This document shows, in pieces, positions 8,136-15,902 of a DNA stretch of 40,986 nt. Position 1 is the first letter of the stretch. Each line of letters begins with the position of its first letter. This DNA is from an uncultured Prevotellaceae bacterium (GTDB lineage: Bacteria; Bacteroidota; Bacteroidia; Bacteroidales; Bacteroidaceae). The translations under genes and the position numbers were made by a program. The notes under the pieces were generated by a model. That model searched no databases and was not told where the DNA came from. It saw only the letters and a list, made by a program, of their open reading frames with translations. The stretch is taken from the NCBI GenBank assembly GCA_947166345.1, contig CAMVDU010000023.1:1-40986 (forward strand), read 5' to 3'.

Positions 8136-8438
8136 ATGCAAGTAAGTATTTTTAAACTGGAAGCAAAGAGCGAGGTTCGCTCATTTGATTCAACATCGAG
8201 AAACGGTGGTACGCAGCAGCGCAAGGCCATCGACGTAGTATTAACCGATGGTGCCAACAAGTTCGTGGCAACAGCTTACGACGAGTTGGCAGAAGAGGCT
8301 GAGAAGGCCAGCGTGAACGAGTTCTACGAGGCTTCGCTGTCGTTCAGCGTCAAGGAGCGTAGTGCCCAGGATGGACACAAGTTTATGACACAAGAGGTGA
8401 CGGTGCGTTCGTGGCTGCCATTGTTTGCTAGATTTTAA
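8136..8438 (+). CDS. Hypothetical 100-residue protein, possible OB-fold ssDNA-binding type
   Basis: The protein starts MQVSIFKLEAKSEVRSF and is predicted to be mostly beta-strand, with alternating hydrophobic residues in QQRKAIDVVLTDG, KFVATAYDEL and YEASLSFSVKERS and a C-terminal TVRSWLPLFARF. This pattern recalls small OB-fold proteins such as DUF3127 members, and its position in front of a primase-helicase gene would suit a single-strand-binding accessory. Both points are inference; no diagnostic motif is present. It is small, acidic/basic mixed and has no signal peptide, so it should be cytoplasmic. Confidence 0.6.
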   Translation: MQVSIFKLEAKSEVRSFDSTSRNGGTQQRKAIDVVLTDGANKFVATAYDELAEEAEKASVNEFYEASLSFSVKERSAQDGHKFMTQEVTVRSWLPLFARF

Positions 8439-8540
8439 GAAAAGTAATAATCGAGTCGGAGGATGAGCGAGGAAATGTGTCCGGACGAATGAGCTCAACT
8501 AAAACCCCGCAATTCCGAAGCTCACAAATTCGATTAGATT

Positions 8541-8858
8541 ATGAAGAAATTTGTAGAAATTCCATTTGAAATATTGGAGCGCCTTGATGAAGGCAAGTGT
8601 GTGGAAGGTTCACTTCGTCGTGACGAGTGTACGGGTAAAGTAACGTTTAGGGCTTATCAGCGTCATAGGCACCAGCGCCCTGATCGTGTGGTGTGTCAGC
8701 TGGAGAACGGCTGGCTGAAGGAGTCGGCCCAGCGTTACAAGTTCTATAACAGCGTGAAGAAAGACCTTGGCCGTCGCGTGGTCGATGTGGTGATGCATCG
8801 CGAGCTAAAAACGGCTATGCAGGCCTTGGAGATAGAAGAGATCCTTAATAATGTATAA
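8541..8858 (+). CDS. Hypothetical 105-residue basic protein
   Basis: I do not recognise a family. The protein starts MKKFVEIPFEILERLDEG and contains a positively charged middle (RAYQRHRHQRPDRVVCQLENGWLKES is split by no gaps) followed by a helical C-terminus (ELKTAMQALEIEEILNNV). The charge suggests nucleic-acid binding, but this is only a guess. It ends 9 bases before the ATG of the large primase-helicase gene and is therefore very likely in the same transcript. The 102 bases before it carry AATCGA/TCGATT ends and a GAGCTC palindrome but no clear promoter. Confidence 0.55.
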   Translation: MKKFVEIPFEILERLDEGKCVEGSLRRDECTGKVTFRAYQRHRHQRPDRVVCQLENGWLKESAQRYKFYNSVKKDLGRRVVDVVMHRELKTAMQALEIEEILNNV

Positions 8859-8867
8859 TTGAAAATT

Positions 8868-11573
8868 ATGGATAAGGGATTCTGTTATCAGGAAAACACT
8901 CACTTCTCTCAGGCTGTCAGGTGCAGCCGAGAGAAGTTCTGGGACAGCGTGAGAAATAGCTCTACTGCCTGGAAAATTGACAGCCGAAGGGAGATTCTGG
9001 AGGCTGTGGAGCAACATAATTCTGAGGTCATCAATAAGTGGCTGAAGAATGAGGACTATCAGAGGTTTCTGGCTAAGAAGCGTGGCATGAAGAAGGAGTC
9101 TGCAAGGCAGAAGTTTTTTGCGAAGAGCGATGAAGAGCGTCTGCTGGCTTTTGCTCAGGAGTTGAAGGACAACCTGACGGCGTTCATTTTCTCTTGTTTG
9201 GGGTTTGACGCAACGCTTACGGCCAATGGCAATCCTTTTTGCCATCGCAGGTTGGCTGACTGTCACCTGAACGGGTTGGTGATGCTCGACATTGATCATG
9301 TGGATAACCCGCTGTTGGTGTTCGAGGCCCTGAAAGCCAATCAGGTGCTGATGGCTCGTACGGCACTGGCGCATATCACCAGTTCGAAGAAGGGCATACG
9401 CATCGTCTTCACCGCTGACATCAAGGATGGCAATCTGGCTGACAACCAGATAGTGTTTGCAGAGAAGCTTGGCTTCAAGGCCGACTCCAGCTGTATTGAC
9501 GCCACCAGAAACTCATTCGCTCCCAAGGAGGAGGATATTCTTTACATGAATGAGGATTTACTGTTTGATTATTATGACGAAGATTTCGACAGGGAGTACA
9601 CGCCACAGTATCGTGAGAAGAAGACGCAGCCGCTTTATCATGAGTTTGAAGCCCATCCAAGCCCTCCCAAAGGGAGGGATGTTCAGTCACCTGATGAAGC
9701 CGTTTCGTCTAACCAAACACCCCCTCCTTTGGAGGGGCTTGGGGAGGCTTTAACGTGGAAGGGCTATGATGTACAGCGTATTATTGACCTGCGCTATAGC
9801 GACAAACTGCCATGCGCTGAAGACAGTAACCGCCACAATGAGAGTCTTAAACTGGCCTCAGACCTGCTCGTTCTGTTCGATGGCGACAAGCAGAAGACAC
9901 TGGCCATGCTCAAGGCGCAGAAGTGGGTGCAGGAGATTATCGACGAGCGCAACGAGAACGTGGAACAGACCGTTTCCTCAGCCGCTCAGCGTATGGCAGA
10001 GAGGGAGAAGAAATATGGTCCTGACCTCAAACTGTCGAAGGCGATGCAAGAGGCAATAGAAAGCCTCACCCCTAACCCCTCTCCAAAGGGCGAGGGGAAT
10101 GGATGCACCCAAGACGAAGAATCATCAGCAGAAGTATTTACTCCCCTCTCTACTTGGAGAGGGGCTGGGGGTGAGGCTGAAATGGAACGTTGTTTATGGG
10201 ACTGGGGTGAGCAGATAGAGAGCCTCTTTGACGATTTCCCCCTACTGCGTGATATCTGCAAGGGTCTGAAGAAGAACCAGTATCCTGCGGCTGTGTTCGT
10301 GGCTGGCGGTCTGATGATGACCTTGATGACAAGGTGTACTTATCGCTTTTACCATCGTCCTGAGGAACTACGCCGACTGAACAACTCGACGCTGATCATC
10401 GGCGACCCAGCTTCAGGAAAATCCTTCGCCACTCGCCTCTTTAAGTTGCTGGCGGCTCCTATGGTTGCGGCAGACCAGGCTGGTATTGCAGCCATCAACC
10501 GCTACAAGGAGGAAATGAAGACCAAAGGGGCGAACAAGGAGAAGCCCCAGAAGCCCAAGGTACTCTTTCGCGTACATCCTGCTCGAACCTCTAATGCGCA
10601 GTTCATTCAGGATATGGTGAATGCCGTAGAGGTGGTGGATGGTACTGAGATGCAGCTGCACATGCTGACCTTTGATACGGAGCTGGACAACACCATGACG
10701 GTGCAGAAGGGTGGTTCGTGGATAGACAAGATGAGCCTGGAACTGAAAGCCTTCCACAACGAGGAGGACGGTCAGGCTTATTCTAATCTGGACAGTGTGG
10801 TACAGAACTTCTTCGTCACATGGAACTACATCTACACAGGCACTCCTATGGCCTTGAAGAAGAAGGTGAATGCTCAGAACTTTGGTTCTGGACTGGCTAC
10901 GCGCCTGACTTGTATTCCATTGCCCTCAACAAACTTCGAGATGATGGAGCGTGAGCAGGTGGCTGACTTCGAAAGTGACGACAGACTGAAGGAGTGGGCT
11001 TTCAAATTGGATCGCGTGAAGGGCGAACTCTCTGTCCAGAAGATTGTAGATGAGCTCTACGACTGGACGGCTCGCCGCATGATGGATGCCAAGGAGAACA
11101 ACTCAAAGGCTGACGAAATGCTGCTGAAGCGTTGCGCCTATCATGGGCTGAACTTCTCAACACCCTTTATTGTGATGCGCCATTGGGCGAATATTCATCA
11201 GGAAGGCCAGTACTGGTGTGGCGAGTTCGAGACGGATGATAAGGACTGGAAGTTGGCTGAACTGATGGTGAACATTCAGTATGCCTGCCAGCGTCATTAC
11301 TTTGGGGCTTTGGCCGAAAAGTATTTTGACGACAAGACACGCGATGCTGCTGCCTACACGCCGCGCAGGGCCAAGACCATTGAGGCCTTCAACCGTCTGC
11401 CTGAGGAATTCACCTACGACGATGTGATTCAGAGCTTCGGGTTGACACCAAACGCGGCACGCGCTAGGGTATTTCGACTGATGAAAGACTGTTTGGTAGA
11501 GAAGTCGGGTGAGTATGTAGAGAACGGCACAACCAAGGCTAAGTACAAGAAGACTGGGGTAGTGATGATTTAA
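8868..11573 (+). CDS. VirE_N/BT4734-like primase plus DUF3987 helicase-like protein
   Basis: This 901-residue protein has three parts. Residues ~80-235 resemble the VirE N-terminal/BT4734-like domain (GLVMLDIDHVDN, then SSKKGIRIVF), a primase-type fold. Residues ~300-390 (GYDVQRIIDLRYSD to MAEREKKYG) look like a primase C-terminal helper. Residues ~440-810 are a DUF3987 ATPase with Walker A GDPASGKSFATRLF. A short winged-helix-like end (EEFTYDDVIQSFGLTPNAARARV) follows. Both linkers between the parts contain translated palindromic elements (9651-9748 and 10062-10178). Related proteins accompany capsule loci and mobile elements in Bacteroides. ATG at 8868 was chosen over a TTG at 8859. Confidence 0.78.
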   Translation: MDKGFCYQENTHFSQAVRCSREKFWDSVRNSSTAWKIDSRREILEAVEQHNSEVINKWLKNEDYQRFLAKKRGMKKESARQKFFAKSDEERLLAFAQELKDNLTAFIFSCLGFDATLTANGNPFCHRRLADCHLNGLVMLDIDHVDNPLLVFEALKANQVLMARTALAHITSSKKGIRIVFTADIKDGNLADNQIVFAEKLGFKADSSCIDATRNSFAPKEEDILYMNEDLLFDYYDEDFDREYTPQYREKKTQPLYHEFEAHPSPPKGRDVQSPDEAVSSNQTPPPLEGLGEALTWKGYDVQRIIDLRYSDKLPCAEDSNRHNESLKLASDLLVLFDGDKQKTLAMLKAQKWVQEIIDERNENVEQTVSSAAQRMAEREKKYGPDLKLSKAMQEAIESLTPNPSPKGEGNGCTQDEESSAEVFTPLSTWRGAGGEAEMERCLWDWGEQIESLFDDFPLLRDICKGLKKNQYPAAVFVAGGLMMTLMTRCTYRFYHRPEELRRLNNSTLIIGDPASGKSFATRLFKLLAAPMVAADQAGIAAINRYKEEMKTKGANKEKPQKPKVLFRVHPARTSNAQFIQDMVNAVEVVDGTEMQLHMLTFDTELDNTMTVQKGGSWIDKMSLELKAFHNEEDGQAYSNLDSVVQNFFVTWNYIYTGTPMALKKKVNAQNFGSGLATRLTCIPLPSTNFEMMEREQVADFESDDRLKEWAFKLDRVKGELSVQKIVDELYDWTARRMMDAKENNSKADEMLLKRCAYHGLNFSTPFIVMRHWANIHQEGQYWCGEFETDDKDWKLAELMVNIQYACQRHYFGALAEKYFDDKTRDAAAYTPRRAKTIEAFNRLPEEFTYDDVIQSFGLTPNAARARVFRLMKDCLVEKSGEYVENGTTKAKYKKTGVVMI
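9651..9748 (+). repeat. Palindromic element inside the primase gene, copy 1
   Basis: Inverted ends of about 20 bases (15 of 20 pairing) contain the nested hairpins CCCTCCC-AAA-GGGAGGG at 9662-9678 and CCCCTCC-TTT-GGAGGGG at 9721-9737. It is translated in frame as residues ~262-294 (SPPKGR and PPPLEGLGEA), in the linker after the VirE_N part. It belongs to the NPSPKGEG/PLEGLGEA type of repeat known from many bacterial genomes. Confidence 0.8.
10062..10178 (+). repeat. Palindromic element inside the primase gene, copy 2
   Basis: A 117-base (39-codon) element has terminal inverted repeats of 25 bases at 10062-10086 and 10154-10178 with two mismatches. It encodes LTPNPSPKGEG at one end and PLSTWRGAGGEA at the other and keeps the frame open. 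It lies between the primase-helper region and the DUF3987 ATPase, that is, again in a linker. Confidence 0.85.
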
Positions 11574-11579
11574 CATGGA

Positions 11580-11611
11580 CTGCGGGCAGGGCTTCGTCCC
11601 TGCCAACGCAG
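11580..11611 (+). promoter_or_regulatory. Strong GC-rich hairpin between primase and lysozyme-like genes
   Basis: CTGCG+GGCAGGG pairs with CCCTGCC+CGCAG (12 bp, two bulged A) around a CTTCGT loop. No T run follows, so it is not a standard terminator. It begins 7 bases after the primase stop codon and may limit read-through or protect the mRNA end. Confidence 0.6.
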
Positions 11612-11640
11612 TTACACTGTTACACTGTTACGCCGTTACA
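11611..11640 (+). repeat. 8-base tandem repeat (GTTACACT)
   Basis: GTTACACT, GTTACACT, GTTACGCC, GTTACA: almost four units, directly after the hairpin and 29 bases before the next ATG. Confidence 0.75.
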
Positions 11641-11669
11641 TAAGGAAAAATCAAATTAAACTTATTATT

Positions 11670-12146
11670 ATGGAAAAAGAAATCAATTCACAATTAAAAA
11701 GAGCAACGCGGGGCGTGAGGAATTGCAACCCGCTGAACATCAAGTATTCAGAGAGGAACAAGTGGCAGGGAAAGGTGCCCGACAGGGAGAAGAAAGACCA
11801 GGTCTTCGAGGAGTTCAGGTCGATGGAATACGGACTGAGGGCGGCCTTGAAACTGATTACCAAGTACTGCTTGGAGGGTACGGACACGCCGAGGGCAATA
11901 GTCAAACGATGGGCACCAGCGGGCGTGGACGGCAACCCCACGAAGGCGTATGTGGCCTACGTGGAGAAGCGCATGGAGCTGCTGCTGGTGAACGAGTGGA
12001 AGTACGCCCTGGACTTTGACCCCAAGCGGCGCATCAGCTACACGAACAGGACTGTCATCAACGCGCTGCTCACGGCCATGAGTGAGTTCGAGAGTCGCTA
12101 CACGCCCACGGACTTTGAGCTGAGCCAAGCGTGGAAGTTGGTTTAG
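11670..12146 (+). CDS. Lysozyme-like / phage structural P5-type protein
   Basis: This 158-residue protein carries the pattern RGVRNCNPLNIKYSERNKWQG followed by FEEFRSMEYGLRAALKLI, TPRAIVKRWAP and DGNPTKAYV. This pattern is shared by small phage and element proteins annotated as structural protein P5 or virion lysozyme, thought to act on peptidoglycan. There is no signal peptide, so export would need a phage- or conjugation-type route. It closes the cassette that starts at 6456, with only a hairpin and a short repeat between it and the primase gene. In Bacteroides capsule loci an amidase takes the equivalent place next to a VirE_N/DUF3987 gene. Catalytic residues cannot be assigned with confidence. 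Confidence 0.65.
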   Translation: MEKEINSQLKRATRGVRNCNPLNIKYSERNKWQGKVPDREKKDQVFEEFRSMEYGLRAALKLITKYCLEGTDTPRAIVKRWAPAGVDGNPTKAYVAYVEKRMELLLVNEWKYALDFDPKRRISYTNRTVINALLTAMSEFESRYTPTDFELSQAWKLV

Positions 12147-12332
12147 AGTTCATAGTTCATAGTTCATAGTTGACTTCGTCGACTTTCTTCACGCTCGGCA
12201 GAGCTAATGCAAGCATTGTTCTGCTCTCGCTTAATCAGAAAGTTCACAGTTCACAGTTCTTTTAGTCGCTTCGCTTTGTAAAAGCCAGCAAAGCTGGAGC
12301 GCACAATTGACAATTCACAATGAACAATGGCT
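12147..12332. repeat. Convergent gap with short repeats and a hairpin
   Basis: Contains AGTTCATA repeats (12148-12172), a GACTTCGTC/GACGAAGTC-type palindrome, an imperfect hairpin around GCAGAGCTAATGC/GCATTGTTCTGC, a TTCACAG repeat at about 12242, and CAATTGACAATTCACAATGAACAATG. No gene or clear terminator was found. Confidence 0.6.
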
Positions 12333-14882
12333 TCAGAACGTGGTGCGAATCATGAAGCGGATGCCCTGCTTGTTGGCGGTGGAGAGCTCGTTGTAGTTGA
12401 GACGGCGGACATATTCTATCTGGAGGAGCTTGAAGATGTTGTGGATGCCCAGGGCCACCTCCACGTAGGGTTTCTTCTTGTCCATGATGTTGCAGCCGTC
12501 GGGGAAGGCCATGACGATGGGGCTGTCCTGATTGCGCAGGAGATAGGGGTTGTTCTTGTCGGTGAGCGAACCCCACAGCACCTTGACGCCAAGCCACTCG
12601 CGCCACTTGAGTTTCTGGAGCAGGGGTATGCGGTTGAAGATCTTGCCGTTGAGGTCCCAGTCGATCATGAGCGAGGCATAGCGGTCGTTGAGGAACTCCA
12701 TGTTGTTAATAAGATTAAACGTCTGGTCCTCAAGGATATAACCAAGGTTCGCTACAGGCATGATTAAAAGCGGATAAGGCACCTGGTTCCACTGGGCACC
12801 GAACTTGAGGCGGGTGTCAATCTTACCCCAGTTCATGGGCATCCAGAGGCGTTTGTAGATCTCGCCCTCGGTGAAGTTGTAGTTGTACTTGCCACCCAGC
12901 ACGCCCTTGAAACCCATGGTGTGCTGCAGGCGGAAGACGGGTGCATCGAGGTTGAGTGGCCAGCGGTGCTGCTTGGTGTTGATGAAGGTCTCGCCAGGGG
13001 CATAACGCAGTCCCACGGTGGCCTCGGTGTAGCGTACTGACTTGAGGGGGTCAGCGGCATTCAGGGGCTTCAGCTCGATGTTGCCAATGGGTGCCACCTT
13101 CTCGGTCTTGGCCTCGGCATACACCTTGAAGCCCCACTCCTGCTCGAAGTCAAAGCTGAGGGCCTGACGGTTGTACATGAACATCTTGTCGATCTCGGTG
13201 ACCTTGAACGAGGTGAACATGTTGTCCTTGTCGGTCTGTATGAACTTGTCGGAGGGCAGGGCCACGTCGCGCATGGACTGGAAGGTGATGGCCTGCTTGG
13301 GGAACTCGCGCGGCAGGTAGCCAGGCTTGTTGAAGGTGTAGGTGACCTCGCCGCTGTAGTAGTCCTGGTTGTGCCTGAAGCCGTGGGCGTAGTAGCCTTT
13401 CAGGAAGATGTGGGGATGGAGGTTGGCCGTGGTCTGGGCACTGGCACGCAGGCGCACCTTGTCGTAGAAGTTCTGCGAGATGATGGTGTTGACGGGCCCG
13501 ATGTCAATCTTGCTGGGATGCTCCCTGGTGCCTGTCTCCACGAAGTTCTCGATGAGGGCCTTCAGTCCGAAGATGATGTACTTGAAGCCCTTCATCTGCT
13601 CCAGCTGGCGGATGAGCACATCGATGGAGCTCTCGCTCTTGGTCAGTTCCACCTGGCGGTATTTCTTCCAGAAGTCATCGTTCTGCATCTCGGCATAGGC
13701 ATCCTTGAGCACGGGCTTCTTGCCACGCAGCAGGGCCTTGGGAATCTCGTCAAAGGCAAAGTCTGTGCGGCGCGTGGTCCTGACCACAATGAACTTCTGA
13801 AGGAAATTGGCAGCCTTCAGCTCAACAAACATATCATCGACGGAGAGCACCCACTCGCCGTTGTCCAGCTTGGTGAACTCCTGCAGGCACTCCATGTGCT
13901 CCACCCAGTTGACGTCGCTGGCCTTGGGGATGGTCAGTTCGCAGCGCTTCACCTGATAGCTGGAGTCGGCCAGGATATAGATCTGTCCGCGGAAGCCGAA
14001 GTCCTGCCAGTTGTTGGGTGTGAACTCCAGGTGGTAGCAGCGGTCGCTGCCCACATAGACGGTGTCCTGGATGAAGAAGCGGTAGAACTGGATGGCATCC
14101 TTGCCGATGGGCGAGGTGAAGGGATACTGGAAGAGGCGCACATTGTCGTCGTAGATGTCAATATCGGTGAACACATCCTTCAGGATGTTGTTGAGGATGT
14201 CACCCGTCTGGAACAGGTCGTTGATGCCCACGGTGTTCTGTCCCTTCACAATGCTTTTCTCGGAACGAGGGTCCTTGCGGTAGAGTTTCTGCGTGACAGT
14301 CTCGTCGATGGAGATGGGCAGCGTCAGCTTGTTGTTGTACTGGCACACCTCCACCTGGTCGAGCAACCACTGGCGCTTCTTGAAGATGCCCTGCTGCAGG
14401 GCCTCGGGCGTCAGGTCGTTGAGTGCCAGCATAATCTTCTGGTAGTTGTTGTACTGGTAGTAGTCGTGCTGCTTCAGGTCGGTGCGCTTCTTAGCGGCAA
14501 TCACCTTCTTCATCAGCTCAACGGCAGGGTTGTTCTTGCGGCTGTACTTGGCATAGCGTCCTGACTTCACCGTGACTTCCTTCAGGGTCTTGGTGTCTGG
14601 TTTCAACTTGATGACCAGGTGCTGGGGCGTTGACGAGTTGATGTTGATGACCTGGGGCACATAGCCCACCGAGCTCACCGAGAGCTTCCACCCGTTGTGG
14701 CGCTCGATGGTGAACTTTCCCTCTGAGGTACAGGATACTGCCGACTTGTTGCCACGGTACATCACGCTGGCATAGGGCACCGGACCGTCATCGTTGGCAT
14801 CGAGCACCTGACCGCTGATCTGGGCATGCACCAGCTGGACCGTCAACAAGAGCAGAAAAAAGATATATAAACGTCGTGTCAC
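12333..14882 (-). CDS. DUF5686/carboxypeptidase-regulatory-like outer-membrane protein
   Basis: The 849-residue product begins VTRRLYIFFLLLLTVQLVHAQ, a signal peptide, then a CarboxypepD_reg-like beta sandwich (ISGQVLDANDDGPVPYASV, VSSVGYVPQVI), then the DUF5686 domain, whose C-terminal half is rich in alternating strands (TTANLHPHIFLKGYYAHGF, SGEVTYTFNKPGYLP) and should form an outer-membrane barrel. Its function in Bacteroidota is unknown. The GTG at 14882 is preferred to an ATG at 14957, because a -7 box TACCTTTG lies between them at 14911-14918 and because the signal peptide starts there. The gene is divergent from the lipid operon at 15032 and convergent with the accessory cassette. Confidence 0.8.
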   Translation of the reverse strand: MTRRLYIFFLLLLTVQLVHAQISGQVLDANDDGPVPYASVMYRGNKSAVSCTSEGKFTIERHNGWKLSVSSVGYVPQVININSSTPQHLVIKLKPDTKTLKEVTVKSGRYAKYSRKNNPAVELMKKVIAAKKRTDLKQHDYYQYNNYQKIMLALNDLTPEALQQGIFKKRQWLLDQVEVCQYNNKLTLPISIDETVTQKLYRKDPRSEKSIVKGQNTVGINDLFQTGDILNNILKDVFTDIDIYDDNVRLFQYPFTSPIGKDAIQFYRFFIQDTVYVGSDRCYHLEFTPNNWQDFGFRGQIYILADSSYQVKRCELTIPKASDVNWVEHMECLQEFTKLDNGEWVLSVDDMFVELKAANFLQKFIVVRTTRRTDFAFDEIPKALLRGKKPVLKDAYAEMQNDDFWKKYRQVELTKSESSIDVLIRQLEQMKGFKYIIFGLKALIENFVETGTREHPSKIDIGPVNTIISQNFYDKVRLRASAQTTANLHPHIFLKGYYAHGFRHNQDYYSGEVTYTFNKPGYLPREFPKQAITFQSMRDVALPSDKFIQTDKDNMFTSFKVTEIDKMFMYNRQALSFDFEQEWGFKVYAEAKTEKVAPIGNIELKPLNAADPLKSVRYTEATVGLRYAPGETFINTKQHRWPLNLDAPVFRLQHTMGFKGVLGGKYNYNFTEGEIYKRLWMPMNWGKIDTRLKFGAQWNQVPYPLLIMPVANLGYILEDQTFNLINNMEFLNDRYASLMIDWDLNGKIFNRIPLLQKLKWREWLGVKVLWGSLTDKNNPYLLRNQDSPIVMAFPDGCNIMDKKKPYVEVALGIHNIFKLLQIEYVRRLNYNELSTANKQGIRFMIRTTF

Positions 14883-14910
14883 TATTGCAAAAATACTTGA
14901 TTTTGTGTTG

Positions 14911-14918
14911 CAAAGGTA
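14911..14918 (-). promoter_or_regulatory. -7 box of the DUF5686 gene
   Basis: Reads TACCTTTG on the minus strand, 28 bases upstream of the GTG at 14882. A second TATTTTTG at 14888-14895 is too close to the start to be the main box. No clear -33 element was found. Confidence 0.5.
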
Positions 14919-15013
14919 ATCATTTGTCGGCAAAATGTCTCTTTTTGAGAAAAACATTCTTCTATTTTAGGTTTTTTTATGCTTCATATCATCGGCATTT
15001 GAAAAAAATAACG

Positions 15014-15021
15014 TACTTTTG
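15014..15021 (+). promoter_or_regulatory. -7 box of the phospholipid/inositol operon
   Basis: TACTTTTG followed by C, ten bases before the ATG at 15032, so the mRNA leader would be only a few bases long. No good TTTG was found at -33. Confidence 0.5.
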
Positions 15022-15031
15022 CATCGAAATT

Positions 15032-15502
15032 ATGAGACAACCACCATTACTGCCCGTTATCATTGGAACAGGATTCGGTGCCGGATTCTGGCCATGGGGC
15101 CCGGGAACAGCAGGTTCCATACTGGCAACAGCTATATGGTTCGGGATGTCTTTTACCTTTTCCCAAACACCTTTGACCATCATCACAGCCCTGCTCATCG
15201 TCGTGTTCACGGCGCTGGGAACATGGGCCACACATAGGCTGCAACCCTACTGGGGCGAAGACCCCAGCCGCGTGGTGGTCGATGAGATGGTGGGTGTGTG
15301 GACACCCCTGCTGCTGGCAGAGAACTGGTGGATGGCGCTGGTGGCCCTGGTGCTGTTCCGCTTCTTCGACATCCTGAAACCCTTGGGTATCCGAGCCCTG
15401 GACCGCAGGCAGGGCGCCTTCTGGGTGATGGCCGACGACCTCTTAGCGGGTGTCTATGCGGCCTTTGTCTTACTCATCATCCGACTGCTGGCTCATGGGT
15501 AG
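15032..15502 (+). CDS. pgpA: PgpA-family phosphatase (phosphatidylglycerophosphatase A-like)
   Basis: This 156-residue membrane enzyme removes a phosphate from a lipid head group such as phosphatidylglycerol phosphate. It shows the family pattern: GFGAGFWPWGPGTAGS near the N-terminus, SRVVVDEMVG in the middle and MADDLLAGV near the end, with about four membrane segments. The ATG at 15032 directly follows a -7 box. It overlaps the GtrA gene by 8 bases. In the Bacteroides inositol lipid cluster, a PgpA homologue at this place acts as phosphatidylinositol-phosphate phosphatase, and the same role is likely here. A general role in phosphatidylglycerol synthesis is the alternative. Confidence 0.8.
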   Translation: MRQPPLLPVIIGTGFGAGFWPWGPGTAGSILATAIWFGMSFTFSQTPLTIITALLIVVFTALGTWATHRLQPYWGEDPSRVVVDEMVGVWTPLLLAENWWMALVALVLFRFFDILKPLGIRALDRRQGAFWVMADDLLAGVYAAFVLLIIRLLAHG

Positions 15503-15902
15503 GATCAAGCGCGAGATAAGGACCTTTGCCAAGGCGCAGGTCACGGCACAGGTGGCAACACTCATCGACTTTGCCCTGTCGCTGGTGCTGGCCGAGGGTT
15601 TGGGCATGTGGTATGTGACGGCCTCCTTCCTGGGAGCCCTGTCGGGAGGCATCTCCAACTGTGCCATGAACTACCGCTGGGTGTTCAACGCAGAAGAACT
15701 GAAAAAAGGGTCGGTGGCCTGGAAATACATGATCGTGTGGACGGGCAGCATCGTGATCAACACGCTGGGCACCTATGCCCTCACGGAGCTGTCGAGCCAG
15801 TACTTCATGTTTGCCAAGGTGGTGGTGGCCGTCTTCGTGGCCATCTTCTGGAACTACCAGCTGCAACGCCTGTTTGTGTATAAAACAAAGAAAAAGATAT
15901 GA
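15495..15902 (+). CDS. GtrA-family membrane protein
   Basis: This 135-residue protein has four predicted membrane helices and the GtrA signature (AQVATLIDFALSLVLAEG, GGISNCAMNYRWVF, FWNYQLQRLFVYK). GtrA proteins are thought to help polyprenyl-linked sugars or other lipids cross the membrane. The ATG at 15495 was chosen because it overlaps the pgpA end by 8 bases; an upstream ATG in the same frame would overlap by over 50. The next gene starts in the ATGA at its stop. Its position between a lipid phosphatase and a CDP-alcohol transferase suggests a lipid-related flippase role. Confidence 0.8.
   Translation: MGRIKREIRTFAKAQVTAQVATLIDFALSLVLAEGLGMWYVTASFLGALSGGISNCAMNYRWVFNAEELKKGSVAWKYMIVWTGSIVINTLGTYALTELSSQYFMFAKVVVAVFVAIFWNYQLQRLFVYKTKKKI

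Noticed and set aside
13371..14564. Long open frame on the plus strand (397 residues)
   Set aside because: It is the complement of the DUF5686 gene; its composition is rich in Leu/Val/His and it has no domain. The minus-strand gene has a signal peptide and known domains.
14883..14957. N-terminal extension of the DUF5686 protein to the ATG at 14957
   Set aside because: A -7 promoter box lies inside it, and the signal peptide begins at the GTG at 14882.
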